Shown here in pieces: positions 11,094 to 20,439 of a DNA stretch of 64,000 nt. Origin of the DNA: Anisus vortex (lineage: Eukaryota > Mollusca > Gastropoda > Planorbidae). The position numbers were made by a program, and so were the translations under genes. Under the pieces are notes generated by a model. That model did no database searches. It was not told the origin of the DNA and was given only the letters and a program-made list of their open reading frames with translations. The stretch's first letter is position 1. Each line of letters opens with the position of its first letter. Location: contig OX421503.1 in the NCBI GenBank assembly GCA_949126835.1, forward strand, positions 6,349,457 to 6,413,456. The letters run 5' to 3'.

Positions 11094-11098
11094 AATTT

Positions 11099-11773
11099 TG
11101 TTACGTCCACAATCCCCTTGTGGCCAGAGCTGTGTAGATCTTGCTGATAATTCTCGTTAGTCCTAGGGGAGACTTTAATTATTAGTATTTATGTTTCAGT
11201 ATTACACGAACTCTTCTTATAGTCCTGGGCACAAATTCAGTATTTGTATTCCAACATTTCCTCTCTTGTAAATTATGGTAGTAGATAAATCTTATAGTAA
11301 TGTATACAACACAATAGGATAGTAACTTGACAAAGAAGCTTCAGTGTAACTGTTGTTGATAGTTTATTTCAGGTGGTATGTTCAATATATACAATATATC
11401 TATTATGTACAGTTAGAATAAAATAGTGCAAACACAAACGTTCTCAAAAGAACATATTTTGAAACTCTCTGTCTTTCAGACAAAACAAATCATTAAATAC
11501 TATCCGAGTGGTGCAAGGGACAGACCCACTACCAGTAGGGGTGAAAATCATGGTAACATTACAAAACTCATAACAAAACGATATGAACTTCCCCTATTAA
11601 ATAATGAGTCGTTCCCAGACTCTGAGAATTTGAGATCAACACAGAATCCCAGCATTACCTAGAACCTTTCGTTTTCCTACTAAACGTCCTAATATCGCGT
11701 GTAGTAAGAAAAGAGAGAGAGAGGAGAATAAATATTGCGTGTTCCAATTCTTGGAAAAACAATATACATGACA
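11099..11773 (-). repeat. 5' LTR of family-1 copy 1
   Basis: 675 bp, TG...CA bounded, same length as its partner. Its outer edge runs straight into (TA)n. Confidence 0.93.
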
Positions 11774-11776
11774 ATA

Positions 11777-11845
<69 letters not shown>
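11774..11845. repeat. (TA)n microsatellite
   Basis: An almost pure TA tract directly outside the LTR. Confidence 0.9.
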
Positions 11846-11847
<2 letters not shown>

Positions 11848-12529
11848 TATTTAATTTTGGGTGAACCTTTTAAACGTTAAATTTGCTTATTCTCAAAATG
11901 CGAAATGTATGACTTAAGGCCTTCTTCCAGGCAAGTATTAAATTTTACCAAGGGTCATAATTTTTTTTTCTAAATTTACTTAAAACTTTCTCCAAGTGTT
12001 GCCGTCAAATAAAATAATAAGTCTTTACTTATACAATAAATATTTAGTACAGTTACAAAAACAAATGTAGTAAGCATAAAAGCGTAGCTCTACTAATTGA
12101 TTTCAATGAAAAAAACAAAAACAAGTTCAAATCAAGAAACTAACTCAGAACTGCCACGTGGTACACGAGAATCCTAGCCGTTTGCATAGGAAATACACTG
12201 GAATGAAGCGATATCTAACAGGTAAAACAAAAGTTCACGTGTATTTAAATTAACAAAGGGAAATCGGATTTGACAATCTGCGTACTCTATAATGTAAAAT
12301 GTGTAAAGCATGATTATACAGTTTTCACATTGTATCTAGAATGGTATAGATGATCCGTCTATAATACTTTATTTAAGACTGATATATTTTTGTGTAGGGA
12401 ATTGTATCGATAATTAAAATGTATTTAGTTATTATGTCGTACACATTATTTCTATACATCAAATGTAGGTTATCTAAGTCCCTGCATATTTATAGTTCGC
12501 ATTTTGGTTACCTTAGTGTTATTTTCACA
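11846..12529. other. AT-rich stretch, nothing recognised
   Basis: No gene, RNA or repeat partner was seen. Confidence 0.4.
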
Positions 12530-12784
12530 AAACATTTAACAATAAGCTTACTCTTTTTTTTTTACAAAATCAATATCACCCGGTTCTTTACACTACACTG
12601 TATTAATTGGTATAATTTGTCTGTGCCCCCATACATTTTTTTTTCATTAAACTTAAGGAAAAAACACCTCGACAATATCAATAAAATTAGCATGCGAAAT
12701 GTTGACATCAAACCTCTATCTATGTATACGTAAGTGGTTTCTATGCAAATTAGTGTGCCCTAAATAACTGCGACCGCTGAATAA

Positions 12785-13010
12785 AGATATCTGACACTAA
12801 ACAATGTCAGTCAACTATGACTCTAGACTCGTCACTCTGAATATAGACCTGGTCAGTCAACTGTGACCATAGACTTTGTGATATCAAATTTGGCACTAGT
12901 CATTGCCATTAAAATCTGAATTTAGACATTGTCAATAAACTCTGACTCTAGATATTTTCAGTCAAATCTGAAAGTAGACATTGTCAATTAAAACTCACTC
13001 TGGGCATTGG
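12785..13010 (+). repeat. Degenerate ~30-bp minisatellite upstream of gene A
   Basis: Repeats of CTAGACATTGTCAGTCAA followed by CTCTGA, six to seven diverged units. The same unit array lies at 60310-60495 upstream of gene B. Confidence 0.65.
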
Positions 13011-13084
13011 CAAACTTTTTAGTTTTAGTCCCATTATACTAAATATATAAATAAGATGTATCTATTTTGGATTTTGTAAAATAG

Positions 13085-13190
13085 ACAGGACCGTTCAGGA
13101 TAGGCAAAAGTGGAGAAAGTTGACTGCCGATGGTTCTATTCGCTCCCCCCAAACCCAACAACCACAACGGACGGTCATGGGATTGATGAT
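13085..13190 (+). repeat. LINE C-terminal tail fragment
   Basis: It translates as DRQKWRKLTADGS and a short proline/glutamine-rich tail ending in ATGATG-type repeats. This is the terminal signature of LINEs whose last residues read DRxxWRxL. It is a short 5'-truncated piece related to the kind at 62885-63350. Confidence 0.5.
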
Positions 13191-14173
13191 GGTGAAATAG
13201 ACAGACTCCTGAGTTAAACCTAAAATGCGGGAATATTAGTCCGCAATTATTTATTTTTATGTACACTTTGCAAATGTATCGGCCTATCAATGAGTTATCG
13301 TATGAGTTTTCTGAACATTTTTTTTTTACCAACATATATTTTTTATTATGTATATATTCTGAATGGTCAATACTTTATCTAAAATTCATTTCAAAGTCTT
13401 TCAACTTAAATAAAAAAAATAATAACGTTGAATCACACTGTGTGTGTGTGTTTTTTTTTTCGCCATTAAATTTAGAATTCGACTGAAAACGCCGCTCTAA
13501 ATTGTCTTAGAAATCCGCGTGCAAAAAATCTCTAAAAGCACTAATGATGTAACCTGGAGAGGTGGCCATTTTAGTTTAAATATTGGGTTCCTACAGTAAT
13601 TATTTACAATAAATTTATTGAAAGGAGCATAACGATGACGTATATTATAACATTTTAACTAGAAATGTTTCACTGGCTTTAAACTGTATGCACACATACC
13701 TCGTTAACATTTAACTCTTCATGTTATACTCTGATTTACTAGTCAAATGGACATATACATTTTCAAAAAAAAACCTTGTTGAAATATTGTCCTAAGTTTG
13801 AAAAACTATTTATTTAGAGCTGAAATAACTGATAATCAACAGCATATACTTTTCTGAAAAACTTCACGCTAAAAATCGTTGGCATTATGTCTTAAAAGTT
13901 GGTGTCTATTTTTTTAATGTATAACTTACACAATTTCTAAAATTATTAAATGGTGTTAGCTCCCTCTTTGGCCAAAACGACAAATTGTTTCGATATTTAT
14001 TATAATCGCAAACATTCTTGAAATAATATTGGACTAAACATGGCAACATCTTGGTTGAGTTAAAAAATAAAACAGATGTCTGAATGAAACGTTTGATCGT
14101 AATATATGCTTAGATATTTTCTGAAGTGCACTTGAATAAACGTTACTGCAAATAGAATTTCGGTCGTAAAGTG

Positions 14174-14181
14174 TATATAAG
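14174..14181 (+). promoter_or_regulatory. TATA box of peptide gene A
   Basis: TATATAAG, at equivalent positions in gene C (27810) and gene B (62048). About 60-140 bp upstream all three share AACAGATGTCTGAAT and a GTTTGATC block, probably upstream elements. Start of transcription is expected near 14205. Confidence 0.7.
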
Positions 14182-14204
14182 AAGACCAATTTAAAGATAC
14201 TATG

Positions 14205-14248
14205 TACAACGTACACAAGTGTATATTTCCCAATTACAACTGTGTCAG
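14205..14248 (+). other. Non-coding leader exon of gene A, GC donor
   Basis: Inferred first exon. It ends GTGTCAG followed by GCAAGT, which is the consensus for a GC-AG intron (G|GCAAGT). The same end is present in gene C at 27882. No ATG-led frame is present. The 5' edge is a guess from the TATA position. Confidence 0.55.
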
Positions 14249-15185
14249 GCAAGTATTCGTTTGCTTTTTGCATTTGTGTGGACATTTCTGTTGAATGAAT
14301 TTTGTTAATTGCTTTTTGCTTGACCAATAAACATTTTTATTTTATTTTATGTTTTCATGTATAGGACTTTGAGTTTAACTTTAGTTTCTGACTTGTGATT
14401 GCTTCTTCAGTAATTATTTTATTTTATCACACATGAAAACGTCTAACAGAATAATAAAACTTCATTGCAGCATATGTCTTACATCCATTTATATTCATCA
14501 CATCAATAAACGAAAAATACATATTTCCAATTAATGAATAGTGTTCATAATATTATGCTCCAAGTCCACCTTCATGTTTATACAATAATTCTGATACACC
14601 TTGTTTGCTCAAGACCTTAAAGTTAACTGGCAAATAACTATTCATTATCGCGTGATCAATCTCTCTTTCAAAAAGCGAGATTCTCGTGGAAATCGAGAAT
14701 AAAATCTAACATCGCATTTTCTACAAAATTAATTACGCATGAGAAACAAATGATTGATAGACAATCAGAGAAGCAAAGATAAGAAAACTCGTGCTTCTTA
14801 ATATTTAATTTGATAGTATTGGTCATTCCCCTTAGACCACATATTGTTTGAAGACATTATCCATTCAACTATCCTTCTGCTACAATAGCAGCTAATCAAT
14901 TTTATTATGATATTATTGTATTGAGGAATTTTAGTTCAATTTAAATTCTTCCTTAATTTTTTTTCAATCGTTCGAGCAAAACAGTTTATACAAAATATTT
15001 GAAGCATAATTTCATAGTTTACAAGAGCGCGTTAGGAAACATCTTTAAGGTTACCCTAAGACATAGAAAGACATTAAAATTTATATATATATGTATATTT
15101 AAGCCAGTAGGCCATTATATGTATATATATATTAACCGAAAGGTGTTTTGTTCGTCTTGCTACAGAATAATTCAAATTGAACATC

Positions 15186-15281
15186 ATGAAGGCTTTAGTC
15201 TTAGCAACGATCGTGGTTGTATTGATCTCAGCGATGTCCCCTGCTACGGCTTGGTACAGGAAACCAAAACAAATCGGTCCA
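15186..15281 (+). CDS. Secreted-peptide gene A, signal-peptide exon
   Basis: Exon 15166-15281 follows a good acceptor (TTCGTCTTGCTACAG) and starts coding at ATG 15186. The 32 codons encode a basic start (MKAL), a hydrophobic core (VLATIVVVLISA) and a likely signal-peptidase site after SPATA. Then comes a short basic segment WYRKPKQIGP, before a donor GTATGT in phase 0. Gene B has the same exon with identical length (62326-62421), and both start their introns with the same run ending TTCACATTTCTAAA. The product is expected to be a small secreted precursor. A 1.55-kb LINE and (TA)n lie in the next intron. The family is not recognised. Confidence 0.75.
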
Positions 15282-15507
15282 GTATGTTCACATTTCTAAA
15301 AATTGAAACGAAAAGTGCATATTTTACTTAAACCTATAATGCTTTTTATAAGTTAATGATTAAAACAAATATGTATGTACAAAATATTCACGTTTCATTA
15401 ACTGACCTAACAAACGTTTCCTTAGTTTGGTCAATGAATTCAAGCCAGATATATGTGTGTATATATATATATGTATCATTATCTGTCCTTTGGGTTTTAT
15501 GTGGAAC

Positions 15508-17060
15508 ATAAAAGCAAACAAAGTTTCTGGTACAGATGACATACCAGCAAGACTGCTTAAAGAACTAACCAATGAAATATCTCCAATCTTTAAAATATTT
15601 TTTCAAGCCTCTCTAAACCAGAGCAAAGTGCCCAGAGATTGGAAATTAGCTAATGTAACCCCCCTTTTCAAAAAAGGAGATAAATCTGACCCCGGTAATT
15701 ATAGACCTGATTCTCTAACCCGCCTAACATGTAAATTACTTGAATATATAATATATAGTAGTATAGTAAATCATCTAGACAAACTTAATGCACTGTGCCC
15801 ACACCAACATGGCTTCAGGAAAAATAGATCATGTGAAACTCAATTAATAGGCTTAATAGATGACTTGTCTAAGGGATTAGATAATAACAACCAAATTGAT
15901 GCTATATTACTAGATTTTTCAAAAGCATTTGATAAAGTTCATCATTCTAGTCTACTAAAAAAAACTTAAATATTCTGGCATCTCTGGCCCCTTACATCAG
16001 TGGATTCAGGACTTTCTTATAGGCAGAGAACAAACAGTGATAATAAATGGCTCTAAGTCATCACCAATAACTGTAAACTCGGGAGTTCCACAAGGAACTG
16101 TTCTAGGACCCCTACTATTTCTAATTTATATTAATGATCTGCCAAATTGCATCAACACAGGAACAAAAGTAAGATTATTTGCCGATGATTGCATAATTTA
16201 TAGAATAATAAAGACAGGAAAAGATAGTGAACTTCTACAAAAAGACCTAGATGAACTACAAAAATGGGAATCAAACTGGAGTATGTCTTTTCACCCAGAA
16301 AAATGCCAACTAATAAGGGTATCCAAGAAAAAGAAACAAATAATGGCAAACTACTTCATTCATGGTAAAGAACTAACTCAAACTAGCAATGCTAAGTATC
16401 TAGGAGTAATAATAAATGATAGGTTATCTTGGAACCCTCATATTGATGAAGTAATTAAAAAATCAAACAAAACATTAGGATTCATAAAAAGGAACTTTTA
16501 CAAATGTAATAAGAACATAAAACTAAAATGCTATCTCACATTAGTTAGGCCTATACTAGAATATGCAGCACCTGTATGGGACCCATCAACTAAAGAAAAC
16601 ATTAAAAAATTAGAACAAATTCAAAAAAGAGCTGCGAGGTTCATAACTAGTGAATATTCCCAATTAACAAGAGTAACACTATTAGTCAAATCATTAAAAC
16701 TAGAAACACTAGAAGACAGAAGGGCAAAGAGTAAAGTAGTAATAATACATAAGGCATTAAAATCTAATTTAGAAATACAACACAATGACAACCTGTTGCA
16801 AAGCTCAGATAAACATAAAGACAAAAACACTTTCCTTGTCCCTTATGCGAGAACAATAGGAATATAAGTATTCTTTCTTCCCGAGTGGCATTCGGGCATG
16901 GAATAGGTTGCCTGAACAAACCAGGAAAACCAGTAACTTAACATCATTTAAAACATTAATAAAATGCAAGACTAGACTCGGACCACGGATGAGCGTAAGA
17001 AGCAATAACTTCTTTATAGAAGCAGCGTCTGTAATGTATAAGATAAGACAAGAGCCTCTG
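15508..17060 (+). mobile_element. 5'-truncated jockey/CR1-like LINE, broken RT
   Basis: Three consecutive frames join into the C-terminal two thirds of a non-LTR reverse transcriptase. Frame 1 starts about 15508 (KVSGTDDIPARLLKEL, GNYRPDSLT, LDFSKAFDKVHH). Frame 2 starts about 15966 (NSGVPQGTVLGPLLF, FADD at 16178-16189, YLGVIINDRLSWNPHI). Frame 3 starts about 16860 (FFPSGIRAWNRLPEQ). Single-base lesions in an A run near 15960 and near 16860 separate them. The endonuclease half is missing, so it is a dead 5'-truncated copy. It ends with GTATAAGATAAG. Tails of the same family are at 2268, 26945 and 32325. It lies in intron 2 of gene A, same strand. Confidence 0.88.
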
Positions 17061-17141
17061 TCAAAGTACGCCTCCACGTATTCTTACGATTCAATTCAAT
17101 CCTTCCCAGCTCTTAGCTCTTTTCAGTTCTTCAAGTCGCAT

Positions 17142-17214
17142 CCATATATATATATATATATATCATATATATATATATATTTATATATATATATATATAT
17201 ATATATTTATTTAT
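17142..17214. repeat. Imperfect (TA)n microsatellite
   Basis: TA repeats with few interruptions, just after the LINE. Confidence 0.85.
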
Positions 17215-17397
17215 TTATACATATTTTTATATATACTATATATAAGCTTATATTGAAATTTAACTGTTATGCTTTAATAAATAAAACGGTGTCAATTAAA
17301 TGTTTGCATCGATATGTTCATATCATTATATGAACAACATTGTTTTCTAACTAGCGTAAACCATATCAAGTTGTAATGTCTGAAATAGGGATGTTAA

Positions 17398-17460
17398 AAC
17401 CGGTTTGTTTTCAAAACCGGTTTTCGCTTCTATAAAACCGGTTTAAAACCGAATTTCGAT
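17398..17460. repeat. Cluster of AACCGGTT palindromes
   Basis: Three AAACCGGTTT/AAAACCGGTTTT copies in about 60 bp, preceded by GGGATGTTAAAACCGG and followed by a C20 run. This resembles the subterminal arrays of some hAT transposons, but no transposase or second end was found. Confidence 0.4.
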
Positions 17461-17929
17461 TACCCCCCCCCCCCCCCCCCGCAATGTCACAAGTCACAGG
17501 CCGGAAAATAGACAAATGAGCTTATTTTTGTAGGTGTATTTGAAAAATATTTCAAACTTAATAAGTGTTTATGATTTTGTACACTTTACCATAACATTCT
17601 TTAGAAATAAAAAAAAATATGGGCTAATTGATTAAAACCGATAATAGCTTTCAATAGTGATAATTTGTGCACCGTGGACTTATAACCTTTATACAATACT
17701 TTTTTTTAACTAACAATTTTTACAATACCCAAATATCACCCATCTGATAGCCTTCTAGTGCTGAAGCATCCATAATGGTTATTCCAAACATCATTTTGAT
17801 CATTATAAAGAGGCTAACATAGTTTCCACAATTAGTTAACAACAGTTCATAAACTTACTTTTTTTCTTTTACTCACGAACTAGTTGTGATGATATTAAAA
17901 ACATTTTATTATGTTTTCCTTTTTTTTAG

Positions 17930-17965
17930 CGTGATGATGGATTGATAGACGTCGATGCTGATACG
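17930..17965 (+). CDS. Gene A acidic repeat exon 1
   Basis: 36 bp between a TTTTTTTTAG acceptor and a GGTACA donor, phase 0 on both sides. It encodes RDDGLIDVDADT, net charge about -4. It lacks the two codons (Ala-Ile) present in the later units. It joins the signal exon in frame. Confidence 0.65.
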
Positions 17966-18012
17966 GTACATATTAATTCTTTACTTACATTACATATTGT
18001 GTTATGTTTAAA

Positions 18013-18185
18013 GATAAGAAGATAAGATAAGATTGCTTTATTGATCCAAATGAATGGAAAATTGACTTGATTACATAAATTCCGTCTTTCAGCATACCTA
18101 AAACAATATTAAAGAACCATTTGTACTCAAACACAATAGACATTCACGCACACTATCATACCATTTATCATACAAGAAAAAAGTA
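18013..18185 (-). repeat. LINE/SINE 3' tail inserted in the exon array
   Basis: It reads ATAAGATAAGATTGCTTTATTGATCC on the plus strand in two adjoining blocks. It is the reverse complement of 24190-24425, sharing TTTGTACTAAAGCAC-type, ATCATTT and AATAAAG blocks. It sits between repeat exons 1 and 2 and explains their longer spacing. Confidence 0.6.
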
Positions 18186-18336
18186 GGCCTATTAAAACAA
18201 CTATATATATATATTTATACATATATATGTATATATATATGATATAATCTAAACGTATAATGAATATTTTGTTTTCTTTTAATCACTGGCTAGTTACTGT
18301 TATATTAAGGTAACTTAGTTGTGTTTTCTTATTTAG

Positions 18337-18378
18337 CGAAATGCAATTGGTGAATTGGAAGACATTGATATTGACACG
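18337..18378 (+). CDS. Gene A acidic repeat exon 2
   Basis: 42 bp, phase 0, acceptor TTATTTAG, donor GGTAAAT. It encodes RNAIGELEDIDIDT, net charge about -4. It is the most acidic intact unit. Confidence 0.65.
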
Positions 18379-18599
18379 GTAAATTTTAATTCTTTACATA
18401 CAATAAAGATTTTGTTATGTTTAAACCATTACATATGTATATATATATATATATATATAAATAATATATAGAATGCCACAATAGTTTCTACAAGTAGTTG
18501 GCAAAAATTTCTAAAACAAATTATTAATTTTTTTTTTCATTTAATCAATAAATAGTAGTAGATATATTCATAACATTTATTTATGTTTTCTTTTTTAAG

Positions 18600-18644
18600 C
18601 GAAACGCAATTGATGGATTGGTAGTCGTCGATCTTGAAATTTAA
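18600..18644 (+). pseudogene. Gene A repeat exon 3, donor lost
   Basis: The acceptor and twelve to fourteen codons are preserved (RNAIDGLVVVDLEI), but the ACGGTAA donor reads ATTTAAA. If used, this exon would run straight into a stop (18642-18644). It is either a dead unit or a rarely used terminal exon. Confidence 0.6.
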
Positions 18645-18699
18645 ATTTTAATTTTCTACATTCATGACATATTTTGTTATATTGAAATCAACTATATAT

Positions 18700-18703
<4 letters not shown>

Positions 18704-18736
<33 letters not shown>
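18704..18736. repeat. (GA)n microsatellite
   Basis: About 16 GA units replace the TA tract found at this position in the other array units. Confidence 0.9.
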
Positions 18737-18739
<3 letters not shown>

Positions 18740-18859
18740 ACAAATCAGTTTCTACAAGTAGTTGGCAACAATGTCGTATCGAAAAATCTATTTTTTTTTC
18801 TTTTAAATACTAACTGGTTGTTGTTTTAATAACATTAAATTATGCTATTTTTTTTTAAG

Positions 18860-18901
18860 CGTAACGCAATTGATGGATTAGTAGATGTCGACGTTGTAAC
18901 G
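18860..18901 (+). CDS. Gene A acidic repeat exon 4
   Basis: 42 bp with intact acceptor (TTTTTTAAG) and donor (GGTAAAA), phase 0. It encodes RNAIDGLVDVDVVT. It looks closest to a consensus of the array. Confidence 0.65.
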
Positions 18902-19141
18902 GTAAAATTTAATTCTTACCATACATTACATATTTTGCTATGTTTAAAACAACTACCTATAATATATGTATATATAGTAGTATCGTAGTATATATATATA
19001 TATAAGGCCATATTGAAGGCCAAAATAGTTTCTACAAGTAGTTGACAACAATGTCTTAACGGATAATCAACTTTTTTTTCTTCTAATCACGAACTAGTTT
19101 TTGTTTATTAATAACATTTATTTATGTTTTCTTTTTTTAAG

Positions 19142-19183
19142 CGCAACCCAATTGATGGATTGATAGACGTCGATGCTGTCCCA
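19142..19183 (+). pseudogene. Gene A repeat exon 5, donor lost
   Basis: It encodes RNPIDGLIDVDAVP after a good acceptor, but the donor GT is AT (CCAATAAAT in place of ACGGTAAAT). The open frame running on from it enters a LINE insertion at about 19239 and is not meaningful. Confidence 0.6.
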
Positions 19184-19238
19184 ATAAATTGTAATTCTCA
19201 ACATACATTACATATTTTGTTATGTTTAAAACAACTAT

Positions 19239-19490
19239 CCATCCATCCCTATGGCGCTACAGCCCATGTAGGGCTTTGGCCTGCTCCACCACCTCCTTCC
19301 ATTCGGGCCTATCTCGGGCCTTCCTTCGCCAAGCCCGCACACCAAGATTTAGTAGATCTGACTCTACAGCCTCGAGCCCTCTTTGTCGTGGTCTGCCCCT
19401 AAGCCTCTTTCCTCTTGGTCTCTGGTGATGTACTGTTCTGGCTGCTCTGCCATCTGTCATTCTTTCAACGTGTCCTGCCCACCTCATATA
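19239..19490 (-). mobile_element. 5'-truncated LINE fragment, C-terminal tail
   Basis: Minus-strand frame from 19487 reads RWAGHVERM, RGRPRQRGLEAVESDL and RRKARDRPEWKEVVEQA. This is the arginine-rich end of a LINE RT protein. Its 3' end has CCAT repeats (19240-19250). It is a short dead copy. Confidence 0.7.
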
Positions 19491-19658
19491 TTATATACAT
19501 ATGTAAACTAACCCATAAAAACAAAGTTTTTATTATTCTCCCTTTCTTTGTAAATTAAGTTTATATTTAATTTATGTTTTGATAGATTAAAATAAATATA
19601 AGTGATATCATACCTTACGAATTTCAACACTAAAATTTTAAGCATATTTTTTTTCTAG

Positions 19659-19999
19659 CTTTGGCCTGCAAAAAACATAAAAAGATAACTCGCTTTGTTT
19701 CGGCTATATTTATTGTGTCGTTTTCATTCTATTTATTTCGTAAAAAGGAACATATCCGAAAAGTTTCTTTACTTCCGTCTCTTCCGGTAGAAGCAGACAT
19801 GTTTTACGTAAACTGTTGTTTCATTCGCAAATTGGTCGAAGGTATTAAAGGCTATGATGCTGAAAATTTGATAAAATGTATTGTTAGTCGGGACAAGTCT
19901 GCTGCCCAAGTTTCGGCTCGATTGGACGACGGGAAGTGGTCGAAAAATCATGCAAAGTTTTCCAAGCAAGCAACAGAAATAGAAGACAGTACGATTTAA
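19659..19999 (+). CDS. Unrecognised open frame, possible exon
   Basis: An uninterrupted frame of about 112 codons begins right after a good acceptor (TTTTTTTTCTAG at 19647-19658) and ends with TAA at 19997. It has no ATG until 19799, so it would be read only as a spliced exon, entered in phase 1. It shows a basic start (ACKKHKKITR), a hydrophobic stretch (FVSAIFIVSFSFYLF), a CC pair (FYVNCCFIRKLVEG) and a third cysteine site (LIKCIVSRDKS). Gene A exons end in phase 0. Entered that way, this exon would add only LWPAKNIKR before a stop. No family is recognised. It could be a retrocopy fragment, an unrelated exon, or chance. Confidence 0.3.
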
Positions 20000-20439
20000 T
20001 GGAAAGGGAGTCATAAATATGTATTGAATCAAACACAATTTTCTTTCTATTCTATATTATTTGCTTCTGTGCACAAGTAAAACTTATTAGTAAACTTACA
20101 AAGGTTTTCCTAGTCAACCCAATATCTGAACGTATAATTAAATAATTAAGGGTCAAAAGATTCCTTCCTTTGTTTATAAGCTTGGTCTATTTACACAAAG
20201 TTACTATTATTCTACTTTGGTAAACATTGTTATCGTACTTTAAGACATAAACTGCTGTTAGAAATGTTTAGTTATTCCCCACGCAATAAAAAAAAGTCTA
20301 ACATAATATAATGATATAAAAAATATCCTTTTTCACATCCTAAAAATAATTGTGAACTATTAATTAGGTTTATTTACTGTTTTTTATTATAAGTGCTAAT
20401 TTGCAAAATGGCCTTTGTTATTATAGTGTTTGATCGTTG

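Larger units (their letters stand above)
5029..11773 (-). mobile_element. Family-1 Gmr1-like LTR retrotransposon, copy 1
   Basis: A complete LTR-to-LTR element of 6745 bp on the minus strand. Two 675-bp LTRs (5029-5703 and 11099-11773) differ at only about two positions by eye, so insertion was recent. In transcript order it has the 5' LTR, a primer-binding site, a 270-bp leader, one Gag-protease-integrase frame, an RT stump, about 1.2 kb of non-coding DNA, a purine tract and the 3' LTR. Integrase lies upstream of RT, the order known for the Gmr1 group of Ty3/gypsy elements and unlike ordinary gypsy. Most of RT and RNase H is absent, so the copy cannot replicate alone. It sits in a (TA)n tract, so a target duplication cannot be resolved. 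Confidence 0.93.
12530..15300 (+). repeat. Duplicated 5' block of peptide gene A (pairs with 60040-62445)
   Basis: Ordered similarity to 60040-62445: the ACAAAATCAATAT block, a TCTGTGCCCC/TCTGCGCCCC block, the AGACATTGTCA minisatellite, the promoter block AACAGATGTCTGAAT with AACGTTTGATC, the TATA box, the leader exon, the splice acceptor, the signal-peptide exon, and the first 20 bases of intron 2. Parts (promoter and leader) also recur at 27250-27890. Insertions differ between copies, so the duplication predates those LINEs. Confidence 0.75.
17780..19240 (+). repeat. Tandem exon-plus-intron units of gene A
   Basis: Five head-to-tail units of about 262-280 bp (first spacing 407 bp because of an inserted LINE tail). 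Each has a TTTCTACAAGTAGTTGGCAA-like block, a T-rich acceptor, a 36-42 bp exon starting CG(N)AACGCAATTGATGG, a donor ACGGTAAA, then TTCTTTACATACATTACATA-like and TTGTTATGTTTAAA blocks and a TA or GA microsatellite. Both exon and intron are copied, so the array grew by tandem duplication. Confidence 0.8.

Noticed and set aside
13259..13486. 75-codon plus frame upstream of gene A
   Set aside because: AT- and T-rich composition, no homologous frame in the duplicate block at 60.5-60.8 kb.
16805..17333. Frames through the LINE 3' end and (TA)n (for example tyrosine/isoleucine runs)
   Set aside because: Low-complexity translation of microsatellite and LINE tail.
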